From: Deltaproteobacteria bacterium | GTDB lineage: Bacteria > Desulfobacterota > DSM-4660 > Desulfatiglandales > HGW-15 | Assembly (NCBI GenBank): GCA_019308985.1 | Contig: JAFDHB010000021.1 | Span: 1-30,702, forward strand | DNA: 30,702 nt | Direction of reading: 5' to 3' | Shown: piece after piece, positions 14,671-22,254 of the stretch | How positions within the stretch are numbered: the first letter of the stretch is position 1 | Layout of the letters: each line of letters starts with the position of its first letter | Notes under the pieces: model-generated | Seen by the model: the letters and a program-made list of their open reading frames with translations, nothing else | Databases searched by the model: none | What the model was told of the DNA's origin: nothing | Program-made: the position numbers and the translations under genes

Positions 14671-15783
14671 ATGAGAAACAGGAAACTTGAAAAGGCCCTG
14701 GCGCTGATGGATCAAAAGGGACTCGGTGCCCTGATCGTTTTCTCCGGCGGGACATGCAGCATCCTCAGGCCCAGTTACCTCTATTATTTTTCCGAATTCC
14801 GGCCCATGGGGTCAAGGAATGCAGCAGTGGTATCAAGGACCGGGGATGTGCTGCTCTTGGTGGAACCCGAGTGGGATTCTCCGAGAGCGAAGGCAAAGAC
14901 GTGGATAGGGGATGTCAGGGGAACTAATTCCTTTACCAGGGACCTGGCTGTTGTCCTCCAGAAACTTGCGCCGACAGGCCCAGTGGGACTTGTGGGTGCT
15001 GGCGAGATGACCAGTGAAACCTATCTTGCCCTTGAAAGAGAGCACGATTTGGTCCCTGCAGACCATATCATAGAAGAAATAGCCGGGGTGAAGACAGCAA
15101 GGGAGTTGGCCGTAGTCAGAGAGGTGGCGAAAACAGCTGATATGGGTTTCAACGCCTTCCTTGAATCCGCAAGGGTCGGGATCAGGGAATATGAGCTTGC
15201 CGGCCAGGTGGAATACGCAATGCGTTCAGCAGGTGCCGAGGACATCTTTATCTTGCTCAGTTCCGGGAGACATAACTATGAGATGCATGAACCCCGGGAC
15301 AGGCGGATACAGGAGGGAGACGTGATCATAGGAGAGATAACACCTGTCCTGGAAGGACAATTCTTCCAACTGTGCAGGACCGTCGTTGCAGGGGAGCCTC
15401 CCCCGCTTGTACCCGAGAAATATGAGATCCTCCTCAGTGCACTGGAGGAAACCTTGAAAGAGGTCAGGGCGGGGGCGCCCGCATCAGTGATATCCAGGGT
15501 CATGAACGGGGTCATCAGCAGGGCAGGTTACGCCGAATTCTGCTACCCTCCCCACATGCGGGCCCGGGGCCACGGATTTGGCGTGGGATCGATCGCCCCT
15601 GGTAGTGCTATTGACGATGACACCAGTGCCATCCTCAGAAAAGATCAGGTGGTGGTGATTCATCCCAACCAGTACCTCCCTGAGGTCGGCTACCTGGCTT
15701 GCGGAGAGACCTATTTGATAACCAACGAGGGGCCGGAAAAGCTCTCCAAAACCGAAACCAAGCTGTATGTTAAAGAGGGATAA
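14671..15783 (+). CDS. M24-family pita-bread protein with degenerate metal site (first of two)
   Basis: A protein of 370 aa with a creatinase-like N-domain and an M24 C-domain. Aligning its motifs with methionine aminopeptidase gives the five metal-ligand positions: Asp to E222 (GEITP), Asp to Q233 (FFQLCRT), His kept as H301 (GHGFGVG), Glu to H331 (IHPNQY), Glu to G345 (CGETYLIT; an adjacent E346). A normal dimetal peptidase site is therefore absent; a changed single-metal site or metal-free lyase/hydrolase is possible. Some M24 proteins are not peptidases (creatinase, DMSP lyase DddP). The ATG 14671 is used rather than the GTG at 14641, which lies in the MITE-like terminal repeat. Stop and next start overlap (TAATG). 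Confidence 0.85.
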   Translation: MRNRKLEKALALMDQKGLGALIVFSGGTCSILRPSYLYYFSEFRPMGSRNAAVVSRTGDVLLLVEPEWDSPRAKAKTWIGDVRGTNSFTRDLAVVLQKLAPTGPVGLVGAGEMTSETYLALEREHDLVPADHIIEEIAGVKTARELAVVREVAKTADMGFNAFLESARVGIREYELAGQVEYAMRSAGAEDIFILLSSGRHNYEMHEPRDRRIQEGDVIIGEITPVLEGQFFQLCRTVVAGEPPPLVPEKYEILLSALEETLKEVRAGAPASVISRVMNGVISRAGYAEFCYPPHMRARGHGFGVGSIAPGSAIDDDTSAILRKDQVVVIHPNQYLPEVGYLACGETYLITNEGPEKLSKTETKLYVKEG

Positions 15784-16934
15784 TGATGAAAACCATGCAG
15801 CCTGCATTGAGAAACGGACGAAACATCTGGGACCCCATAAATATGCCGCCACAGGAATTCCAGGAAAGGGTCGGAAAGGGCCGAGAGGGGATGGGGAAAA
15901 GGGGCATCGATTGCCTTCTCGTCTATGGTAATGCCTTTGATGAGTACGCAAATCCGTGCTATTTCAGCAACTACGTCATAAGGCTCCCCAAGGGGTTTAT
16001 GGTGGCAATACCGAGGGGGGGAGAGCTAACCCTCTTCTTTGAGGGGGCCTCCCGAGGCCTGCCCAGTGTCAGGATGATCACCTGGATCCAAGATGTGAGG
16101 GCCTGCCCGGATGTCGCCAGGAAATGCGTTGAATACCTGAAGGAAAAAGGCCTCATACCCGGCACAATAGGTGATGCGGGACTCAAGAGATTGATGCCCC
16201 ATCACCAGTTGAAATCTTTGACAGAGGCCCTTGAAGGTTGCACTGTACTGGATGCCGAGGATATGGTCCTGGACATGAGGAAGATCAAGTCTCCACGGGA
16301 ACAGGATCAGGTAAGGCGTGCCTCGAGAATCGTGAAGCATTGCCTTAACCTCCTGTCTGCTAAGACCTTCCCGAACTTCAATGAGAGGTCAGTGGAGGCA
16401 TTCATCATCAAGGAGGCCCGAATGGAAGGGGCCGAAGATGTAAGGCTGCTCCTTGCAAGGTCGAGCGAAACACAAGGGGCATTCAGACCGACTGAAAACA
16501 GAGTCATCCCTGATGGAACAACCATGATGCTCTACCTGACCCTGTCATTTGAAAGGTACTGGTCTTCCGCAATCAGGACTTACGTGGTCAAGGACAATTC
16601 ATTCTCCTTGTGCGAAATGCCGGAGCTCGATTCGCTTTTCAGGGAAAGAGTAGCGAAAATTCGGCCCGGGATTTCCGTCTCCGAGTGGTGCGAAGAGACC
16701 ATGACCGAAATCAGCAAGCATGACGGGGATTTTCTCTTGGCTTACCGCCTCGGTGAGGGAGTCGGTCTGAGCCCCGTGGAGAGGCCACTAGTGGAAGTTG
16801 GGGCGAGCGAAGATTTCCTGGAGGCTATGTGCCTCTGTCTCCGCTTGGGCTACAAGGATAGCGGACTGGGTGATGTCATGATCGGCGACACATTCCTCTT
16901 GACCGGGTCCGGCCCCCTTTGCCTGACAGCTTGA
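15783..16934 (+). CDS. M24-family pita-bread protein lacking all metal ligands (second of two)
   Basis: A 383-aa paralogue of the preceding protein. All five metal positions are lost by alignment: Asp to Y251, Asp to S262, His to E325 (GEGVGL for GHGIGL), Glu to R354 and Glu to G368 (MIGDTFLLT). The fold is probably kept, since glycines and hydrophobic strands are in place. M24 enzymes of the creatinase type are dimers, so this protein may pair with the first one as a non-catalytic or substrate-binding subunit (inference). GAGGGA precedes the start; ATG 15783 or 15786 may be used. Confidence 0.83.
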   Translation: MMKTMQPALRNGRNIWDPINMPPQEFQERVGKGREGMGKRGIDCLLVYGNAFDEYANPCYFSNYVIRLPKGFMVAIPRGGELTLFFEGASRGLPSVRMITWIQDVRACPDVARKCVEYLKEKGLIPGTIGDAGLKRLMPHHQLKSLTEALEGCTVLDAEDMVLDMRKIKSPREQDQVRRASRIVKHCLNLLSAKTFPNFNERSVEAFIIKEARMEGAEDVRLLLARSSETQGAFRPTENRVIPDGTTMMLYLTLSFERYWSSAIRTYVVKDNSFSLCEMPELDSLFRERVAKIRPGISVSEWCEETMTEISKHDGDFLLAYRLGEGVGLSPVERPLVEVGASEDFLEAMCLCLRLGYKDSGLGDVMIGDTFLLTGSGPLCLTA

Positions 16935-16960
16935 ATTGTACTCTTTGAGAGGGTATGGAA

Positions 16961-18601
16961 ATGTCATCAAGCTATTCCTTGAAACAATGCGACCTTCTCA
17001 TTATCGGCGGCGGAGGCAGCGGAGTCCTCGCTGCCGTGGAGGCATCCAGGCACAGGGATCTCAGAATCATCCTGGCAAGCAAGGGCCCTGTGGGGAAAAG
17101 TGGATTGACCCCAACCGCCAACGGAGGAACGGCATTCCATGACTCACCTGAACACACCTTCAGGGAAATGGTTCAGGCCGGTGACTTTCTAAACGACCAG
17201 AGACTGGTGTGGCTGTTAGCTCAAAAGGCTGGAGGGGCCATTGAGACCCTTCAGGGTTTCGGTATCCGGACCACGCCCATCAGGCCTACATCCAGGTGCG
17301 TTCTCCCTGATGATCTGTTACCTACGTGCAGGCGAAAGGTCATCCGCACGCCCAACGTAGAGTTGATGGAAGACGTGCTCATAACTCGTCTCTTGAGCTT
17401 AGGTGAAGGCATCTCCGGGGCCACTGGCATGGACCTCAGGACAGGAGATTTCTTCGTTATCCAGGCTAAGGCGATAATCATTGCCACCGGAGGACTTGTC
17501 GGAGAGCTTTATCCTATTACGAGTAACAACCCTTTCGGAATCAGTACCGACTCTTCCGGCACCGGCCACGCCATGGCCTACCTTGCCGGTGCAGAGCTCC
17601 TGGACCTGGAAATGATACAGTTCGTTCCCCTCCCCGGTAACAGGAGGTGCCGGAACCTGCGCTATTTCCCAGAGTTCTGGGATGGCCCCTACACCAACCG
17701 AAAGGGGGAAGTGATTGAGTCTCAGATCGACTCCTACCAGGGAAAATCATACAATCATCTGTTTGTACAAAAACTGTGCAGGGAAATGGAGAGGGGCAAC
17801 GGCCCCATCTATGTGGACCGCCGGGGCATCCCCAGGACTCATAGTGCACTCAAAGTCAAGAGCTGGGAGAGAAGGAGAAAATTTATCAGGAACCTGGGGA
17901 TTGACCCCTTTGAAAACAAGGTCAGTATTCTCATCGGTTCGCACTTCTGCATGGGTGGAATCAGGGTAAATGACAGGCTTGAAACGAGCATTCCAGGTCT
18001 CTTTGCGGCAGGAGAGGTGATGGGGGGTGTCCATGGGGGACTTCGACTCCCCGGTTACAGTTTTACCCAGATGATCGTCTTTGGTTTCGAGGCAGGGAAA
18101 CATGCTGCCCAATATGCCCTCGGCCTCGAGCGGTCTCAAAAACTTCCAGACTGGGCAATCGAAGAGGAAAAAAAGAGGCTTTACGATTACCTGCATCAAA
18201 AGGATGGACGTCTCACCCTTGGAGCATTGAAAGGGGAACTCCAACAAATCATGGAGAATCATGTGTTCGTGTTCAGGGAGAGGACGGGTCTTGAAAAGGC
18301 AAAATCCGAAATCTGCGAACTCAGGGAAAGGGCATCACGACTGGCCGTATCCGGCTTCAAGCGTTTCAACCTGGAGTGGGCAAGGGCTATAGAGTTCTCC
18401 CTCATGCTGGAGATGGCCGAAATCATTACTGAGAGTGCCCTTATGAGGGAAGAAAGTCGTGGCTTTCACTTCAGGAGGGATTTTCCAAAACGTAATGACA
18501 AGGACTGGTTGAAACACACTGTTATCAGAAGGGACAGTGATGGGAGGCCCGTTACAGGGACCATACCGGTAGAACTCTTGCGTCTGAGGCCGGAGGATTA
18601 A
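16961..18601 (+). CDS. Fumarate reductase/succinate dehydrogenase-type flavoprotein
   Basis: A flavoprotein of about 546 aa. GGGGSG at 16-21 binds the FAD ADP part; KSGLTPTANGGTAFHD follows, without the His that attaches FAD covalently in Sdh/FrdA, so FAD should be non-covalent. The catalytic region keeps SHFCMGGIRVND and GGLRLPGYSFTQMIVFGFEA, corresponding to the substrate-binding His and Arg stretches of fumarate reductases. It probably adds or removes hydrogen across a C-C bond next to a carboxylate. ATG 16961 is preferred to ATG 16955 because GAGAGGG then stands 7 nt upstream. The next gene, 4 nt away, encodes its [2Fe-2S] partner. Confidence 0.9.
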   Translation: MSSSYSLKQCDLLIIGGGGSGVLAAVEASRHRDLRIILASKGPVGKSGLTPTANGGTAFHDSPEHTFREMVQAGDFLNDQRLVWLLAQKAGGAIETLQGFGIRTTPIRPTSRCVLPDDLLPTCRRKVIRTPNVELMEDVLITRLLSLGEGISGATGMDLRTGDFFVIQAKAIIIATGGLVGELYPITSNNPFGISTDSSGTGHAMAYLAGAELLDLEMIQFVPLPGNRRCRNLRYFPEFWDGPYTNRKGEVIESQIDSYQGKSYNHLFVQKLCREMERGNGPIYVDRRGIPRTHSALKVKSWERRRKFIRNLGIDPFENKVSILIGSHFCMGGIRVNDRLETSIPGLFAAGEVMGGVHGGLRLPGYSFTQMIVFGFEAGKHAAQYALGLERSQKLPDWAIEEEKKRLYDYLHQKDGRLTLGALKGELQQIMENHVFVFRERTGLEKAKSEICELRERASRLAVSGFKRFNLEWARAIEFSLMLEMAEIITESALMREESRGFHFRRDFPKRNDKDWLKHTVIRRDSDGRPVTGTIPVELLRLRPED

Positions 18602-18605
18602 GGAT

Positions 18606-18932
18606 ATGGCTGATCCCATTGTCGCTGACATTTTCAGGTATGACCCTGACAGGGATGAGAAACCTTACTTCCAGGAGTACCGTGTAACGGTAGGTGAGAG
18701 AATCTCCGTGTTGATGCTCCTCGACCATATTTACGGGGAGATGGATCATACTTTGAGTTTCAGAGACTATTGCTGCGGCCTTCAGATGTGTCGCTCATGC
18801 CTCATGAAGATCAACCACAAGAAAAAATTCGCCTGCCTCACTCTGGTTGGCCCGGGGGAAAGGGTTGTCATTGAACCTCTTACCTATCCAGAGAAACATG
18901 TAAAGGACTTGGTCGTAGAGACGGAGGAGTAG
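18606..18932 (+). CDS. Single-domain [2Fe-2S] protein, N-terminal half of SdhB/FrdB
   Basis: A protein of 108 aa that matches only the plant-ferredoxin-like N-domain of succinate dehydrogenase/fumarate reductase iron-sulfur subunits. Cluster ligands are C57-x4-C62-x2-C65-x11-C77 (CCGLQMCRSC and KFAC). Normal SdhB/FrdB continues for another 120 or more residues with [4Fe-4S] and [3Fe-4S] clusters; here the gene ends cleanly after VVIEPLTYPEKHVKDLVVET and its stop is followed 6 nt later by the next gene, so it looks naturally short rather than broken. It probably takes one-electron steps between the flavoprotein and an unknown soluble or membrane carrier. Confidence 0.87.
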   Translation: MADPIVADIFRYDPDRDEKPYFQEYRVTVGERISVLMLLDHIYGEMDHTLSFRDYCCGLQMCRSCLMKINHKKKFACLTLVGPGERVVIEPLTYPEKHVKDLVVETEE

Positions 18933-18938
18933 ATAAAG

Positions 18939-20198
18939 ATGAACATGATTGAAAAGATCCTGGCCAGGGCTTCCGGCAAGGACAATGTCAGTGCCAACGA
19001 GTACGTAACAGCCCATATTGATATGGCCATGATGCCTGAAAACTTTCGCCTTCTGATAACCATATTGCAGAAGGCGGGAATCAAGGAAGAGAATTTCAAG
19101 ATATGGGATCCTGAAAAACTGGTCGTTATCCTGGACCATCGGGTCCCGCCCTACTCGGTGGATGTTGCAAGGAACCAGAAGCTAAGCCGGGAATTTGCCA
19201 GGCGATTGAAGGTCAAGTATTTTTATGATGTATTTGAGGGCGTGTGTCACCAGGTCATGGTGGAAAAGGGGCACGCATTGCCAGGTATGCTCATAGTGGG
19301 TGCGGACTCTCACACCACGACCTACGGCGCCCTCAATGCTGCGGCAACAGGCATAGGGGCCTCTGAAATGGCTTACGTGATCCATACGGGCAAACTCTGG
19401 TTCAGGGTCCCGGAGACCATAAAGTTCGAAATCAGGGGCAAGCTGAAGGACTATGTGGGAGCGAAGGACGTCATTCTTCATATAGCCGGTACTTACGGGA
19501 CCGATGTGGCCCAGTACAAGGCAATAGAGTGGAGTGGTCCAGTGGTAAGTGACTTGAGCATGGACAGCAGGCTGACCATGAGCAACATGTCCGTGGAGCT
19601 CGGAGCCAAGTTCGGGATTTTTGGGGCCGATGAAAAGACTATTGCCTATCTTGAGGCCCAGGGGATCCATGATTTCGAACCTGTCGAAACTGATCCTCGC
19701 ACCCCCTATAATGAAACCTACTCCGTGGACTGTACTGACTTGGAACCCCAGGTCGCCCTGCCCCACTCCGTCGGTAACGTAAGAAACGTATCCGAGATCA
19801 AGGGTATCAAGATCCATCAAGCGGTAATCGCATCCTGCTGCCATGGTCGGATAGAAGACCTAACGATCGCCGCCGACATGTTGAAAGGCAAGAGGATCCA
19901 CCCGGACGTACGTTTCTATGTGGCTGCAGCATCCCGGGATGTTTACAAAGAGGCCCTGGATCAAGGCCTTCTGCGCACATTGCTGGATGCCGGTGCCATG
20001 ATCGGGAATCCATCCTGCGGTTTTTGCACCGGATTTCAGGGTGTGCTTGCTGAAGGGGAAAGGTGCATTGCCGCCACGCCGCGCAATTTCAAGGGGAGGA
20101 TGGGAAGCCCTGATGCAGAGATCTACCTTGCCTCCCCTGCCACGGTCACAGCATCTGCGATAAAAGGGGAAATTGTCGATCCGAGGGAGGTGATGTAG
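18939..20198 (+). CDS. Aconitase-family large subunit (LeuC-like), pair 2
   Basis: A [4Fe-4S] dehydratase large subunit of 419 aa. Motifs are close to canonical: DHRVPP, LIVGADSHTTTYGALNAAAT and cluster Cys C300 (ASCCHGR), C360 and C363 (SCGFC). It differs from pair 1 by having the normal DSHT motif, so the two pairs probably act on different intermediates or at different positions. GGAG is 11 nt before the ATG. Stand-alone leucine biosynthesis is unlikely because no leuA or leuB is present and the gene sits among TRAP and flavoenzyme genes. Alternatives are homoaconitase or methylmalate/dimethylmalate dehydratase-type enzymes. Confidence 0.92.
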   Translation: MNMIEKILARASGKDNVSANEYVTAHIDMAMMPENFRLLITILQKAGIKEENFKIWDPEKLVVILDHRVPPYSVDVARNQKLSREFARRLKVKYFYDVFEGVCHQVMVEKGHALPGMLIVGADSHTTTYGALNAAATGIGASEMAYVIHTGKLWFRVPETIKFEIRGKLKDYVGAKDVILHIAGTYGTDVAQYKAIEWSGPVVSDLSMDSRLTMSNMSVELGAKFGIFGADEKTIAYLEAQGIHDFEPVETDPRTPYNETYSVDCTDLEPQVALPHSVGNVRNVSEIKGIKIHQAVIASCCHGRIEDLTIAADMLKGKRIHPDVRFYVAAASRDVYKEALDQGLLRTLLDAGAMIGNPSCGFCTGFQGVLAEGERCIAATPRNFKGRMGSPDAEIYLASPATVTASAIKGEIVDPREVM

Positions 20199-20702
20199 AT
20201 GAGCTTGATCAGGGGAAGGGTACGTAAGTTCGGGGATAATGTGGATACTGATACCATAACGCCCGGTTCGTTTCTCCATCTTGCCGTCGAAGACTTGAAG
20301 AACCATACCTTCAGTCCTATAGACCCTGGTTTCCATAAGACGGTCAGAGAGGGAGATATAATAGTCGCAGGGGTGAACTTTGGGTGCGGCTCCAGCAGGG
20401 AACAGGCAACCGCCGTGATTAAGGAGTTGGGTATTCGCTATATCGTGTGTGGATCAATGGCCCGAATATACTTTAGAAACTGTATCGCCCTGGGTCTCTA
20501 TCCCATTATGGCACCGGGGGTAGCAGAACTCTTTAAGGAAGGGGATGAAATCGAGCTCGACCTGGAAAAGGGCGAGATAAAGAAGCCGGCCACCGGAAAA
20601 AAGGTCGCTTTCGAACCACTATCAGGCACACCTAGAGAAATCTCCGAAGGCGGCGGGATCATCCCGGTCCTGAAAAACATCATCACAGCGAGTGGCCCAT
20701 AA
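20199..20702 (+). CDS. Aconitase-family small subunit (LeuD-like), partner of pair 2
   Basis: A swivel-domain subunit of 167 aa, usual size for this family. VRKFGDNVDTDTITPGSFLH and FGCGSSREQATAVIKELGIR match the canonical motifs, including the catalytic Ser-Arg-Glu loop, followed by ARIYFRNCIALGLYPI. The ATG follows the LeuC stop directly, with GGAGGTGAT inside the LeuC end as ribosome-binding site, so the two are translationally coupled. It is the last enzyme gene of the plus-strand cluster. Confidence 0.93.
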   Translation: MSLIRGRVRKFGDNVDTDTITPGSFLHLAVEDLKNHTFSPIDPGFHKTVREGDIIVAGVNFGCGSSREQATAVIKELGIRYIVCGSMARIYFRNCIALGLYPIMAPGVAELFKEGDEIELDLEKGEIKKPATGKKVAFEPLSGTPREISEGGGIIPVLKNIITASGP

Positions 20703-20744
20703 GATCAATTGGGCTTGGCAAAGAGGCCAAATGCGGTCTAACTT

Positions 20745-20755
20745 TGGTCATACCA
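20745..20755 (+). promoter_or_regulatory. Candidate GntR operator TGGTCATACCA
   Basis: TGGT-CAT-ACCA is a 4-3-4 palindrome matching the TGGT-n3-ACCA form bound by many FCD-GntR proteins. It lies 84 nt upstream of the broken GntR gene at 20839. Its TTGGT/ACCA half sites resemble those at 8667-8688, so the intact regulator at 8726 could still bind here. Confidence 0.5.
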
Positions 20756-20838
20756 TTCGAACATTTCCGCAACCAGGGTGCCCAAGATTTAGATCCCGCA
20801 CCATTGGCGAACGTTGAGCCGAGGGAGGGAAGTCAGTG

Positions 20839-21552
20839 ATGTTCTCACCTTACCAGTCCAAGCGTGCCTTTGAAGAGATAAGTGAGCAGATCAAGAAGGC
20901 AATATTGGCCAAGAAACTGAAACCCGGCGATAGGCTCCCTTCGGAACGCTCCCTCGCAGAGCAATTCCAAGTTGGACGGCTCACAGTCAGGGAGGCCTTG
21001 TGAACCCTTGAAACACCGGGCTTTATCCAGATCAAGAAGGGGAGCGGAGGCGGTGCGTTCGTAGGGAACAGGGACCCGGAAATGCTCCCTTCCATAATCA
21101 TGGATAATCTCTTGCTCGATGGTCTCACGATCGAACAGATGACCGAGGCAAGGATCGCCCTTGAATGCGCGATTGTCAAATCCGCCATTGAACATTCCAC
21201 GCCCGAGGACCTTGACCGTATCGCCCGGCATATTGACGGGTCTGAACCAATTACAGATCCTGAAAGGGCGGAAGAGCTCCTCTCCGTGAGAATAAAGTTC
21301 CATATCCTCGTGGCTGAGGCATCCCACAACCTGCCCTTTATCCTCTTTTTGCGCACCCTCATGGCCTGGGCCCAAAAAAGGCTCGCCGGGCGATGGATGC
21401 CGTCAAAAAAGGAACAAATCAAGGCAATCGAATTTCACGAGCAACTATACCTTGCAATCAGGGATAAAAATGTCTCTTTGGCCCAAGAACTCGTAAAACA
21501 ACACATAGAGCACTTGGCAAAGATCATCTCGGAATTTGACAAGGTGAAGTGA
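20839..21552 (+). pseudogene. GntR family regulator (FCD), interrupted by an in-frame TGA
   Basis: From ATG 20839 the frame gives a full-length FCD-GntR protein of 237 codons except that codon 55 (21001-21003) is TGA. It interrupts the helix-turn-helix signature, LTVREAL-stop-TLETPGFIQI, where relatives have Arg; CGA to TGA is the simplest change. The wing (KKGSGGGAFV) and FCD domain (MTEARIALECAIV, KFHILVAEASHNLPF) are intact and end normally. GGGAGGGA lies 8 nt before the ATG. A restart inside the gene could yield an FCD-only fragment from about 21082. Programmed recoding is unlikely because the codon is an ordinary Arg position. Confidence 0.9.
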
Positions 21553-21697
21553 CGGCAAATGCCTGGTGGTCCCTTGCGGGCGGAGAATCCCCATGAATTG
21601 GGGCGTTGTTTGGACGTAAGGTCCATCATAGACAGTGCCGAACTGGTCTTGAGGGCATCCCTTGAAAGGAAAAAGAGCCGCCCTACACCCTTTGGGT

Positions 21698-21930
21698 TCA
21701 GGAGATCAGACTACCTCCGACAAGACGAGGTTTGAGGCAGGGTTTGCCCCTTTTCCATGACCGGATGTGAGGGGGAAAAATGACTTCTATGGTGTCCTCA
21801 GGGCACTCCATCATGCAAGCCCCGCAGTACCAGCATTCATCTTCGCGGGCAGGATCGGGGTATTCTCAGGACATATATCTACCCAAATCCCGCAGCCGCT
21901 ACACGAGTCAGGGTCAATTCTTATGCCCAT
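21698..21930 (-). pseudogene. Decayed AprB-like 2x[4Fe-4S] ferredoxin
   Basis: From ATG 21930, with AAGGAGG ahead of it, the frame reads MGIRIDPDSCSGCGIWVDIC and then PENTPILPA. The first cluster motif is C-x2-C-x2-W-x3-C-P, so the third Cys is Trp. After about 21850 the frame shifts and the second motif appears in the next frame: DECWYCGACMMECPEDTIEV, ending at 21698. The loop between the motifs is also about eight residues shorter than in the intact ferredoxin at 7272. Together these show a dead gene. It stands at the 3' end of the CoA-ligase operon, and no AprA-like gene remains beside it. Confidence 0.85.
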
Positions 21931-21954
21931 CTAGGCCTCCTTCGCGTGCATCTC

Positions 21955-22143
21955 TCATGCCTTGAGCTCCAACTCCACAAGATCCGAGATGTTCAGCTCA
22001 AGCATCTTGATGCTGGCAAGGATCCTTGCCACGTTCCGGTAAAGGGCAGGAAAGTCATCTGCCATCTCCTTGAGCTCTTCAGCTTTGCCCTTCATTTCCT
22101 GAACTTTCCTGTTGACCTCTTGTAAGGAAATTTCTTGTCCCAT
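21955..22143 (-). CDS. Small helical (coiled-coil-like) protein of unknown function
   Basis: A protein of 62 aa (QEISLQEVNRKVQEMKGKAE and so on) with regular hydrophobic spacing over nearly its whole length, suggesting one or two amphipathic helices. GGGAGGAG stands 6 nt before the ATG, which argues for real translation. It lies 111 nt downstream of the CoA-ligase gene and 24 nt upstream of the decayed ferredoxin on the same strand. No family is recognised. An accessory subunit of the ligase or of the lost ferredoxin partner is possible. Confidence 0.6.
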   Translation of the reverse strand: MGQEISLQEVNRKVQEMKGKAEELKEMADDFPALYRNVARILASIKMLELNISDLVELELKA

Positions 22144-22164
22144 TGGTGCTCCTCCCTCTCATAA

Positions 22165-22197
22165 TTGCTTCGTAAAAACCCCTAAGGATGCAACGCA
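22165..22197 (-). repeat. Degenerate copy of the GCTTCGTAAAAA repeat
   Basis: GCTTCGTAAAAA (22167-22178) followed by GCAACGCA (22190-22197) resembles the 36-bp repeat found at 23711-23746 and 30586-30621, with a changed centre. It lies between the CoA-ligase gene and the 62-aa gene. Confidence 0.55.
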
Positions 22198-22254
22198 CAT
22201 TGCTAGAACCCGTCCCCCGGGGAGATGGGGTTCTTACGGAAGCATCACGCTTGG

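Noticed and set aside
12424..20702. Leucine biosynthesis operon because of two leuC-leuD pairs
   Set aside because: No leuA or leuB is present, neighbours are TRAP and flavoenzyme genes with a GntR regulator, and pair 1 has altered active-site motifs.
21001..21003. Programmed TGA read-through or selenocysteine in the GntR gene
   Set aside because: The position is an ordinary Arg in the helix-turn-helix of relatives and a redox residue makes no sense there; a point mutation or base error is simpler.
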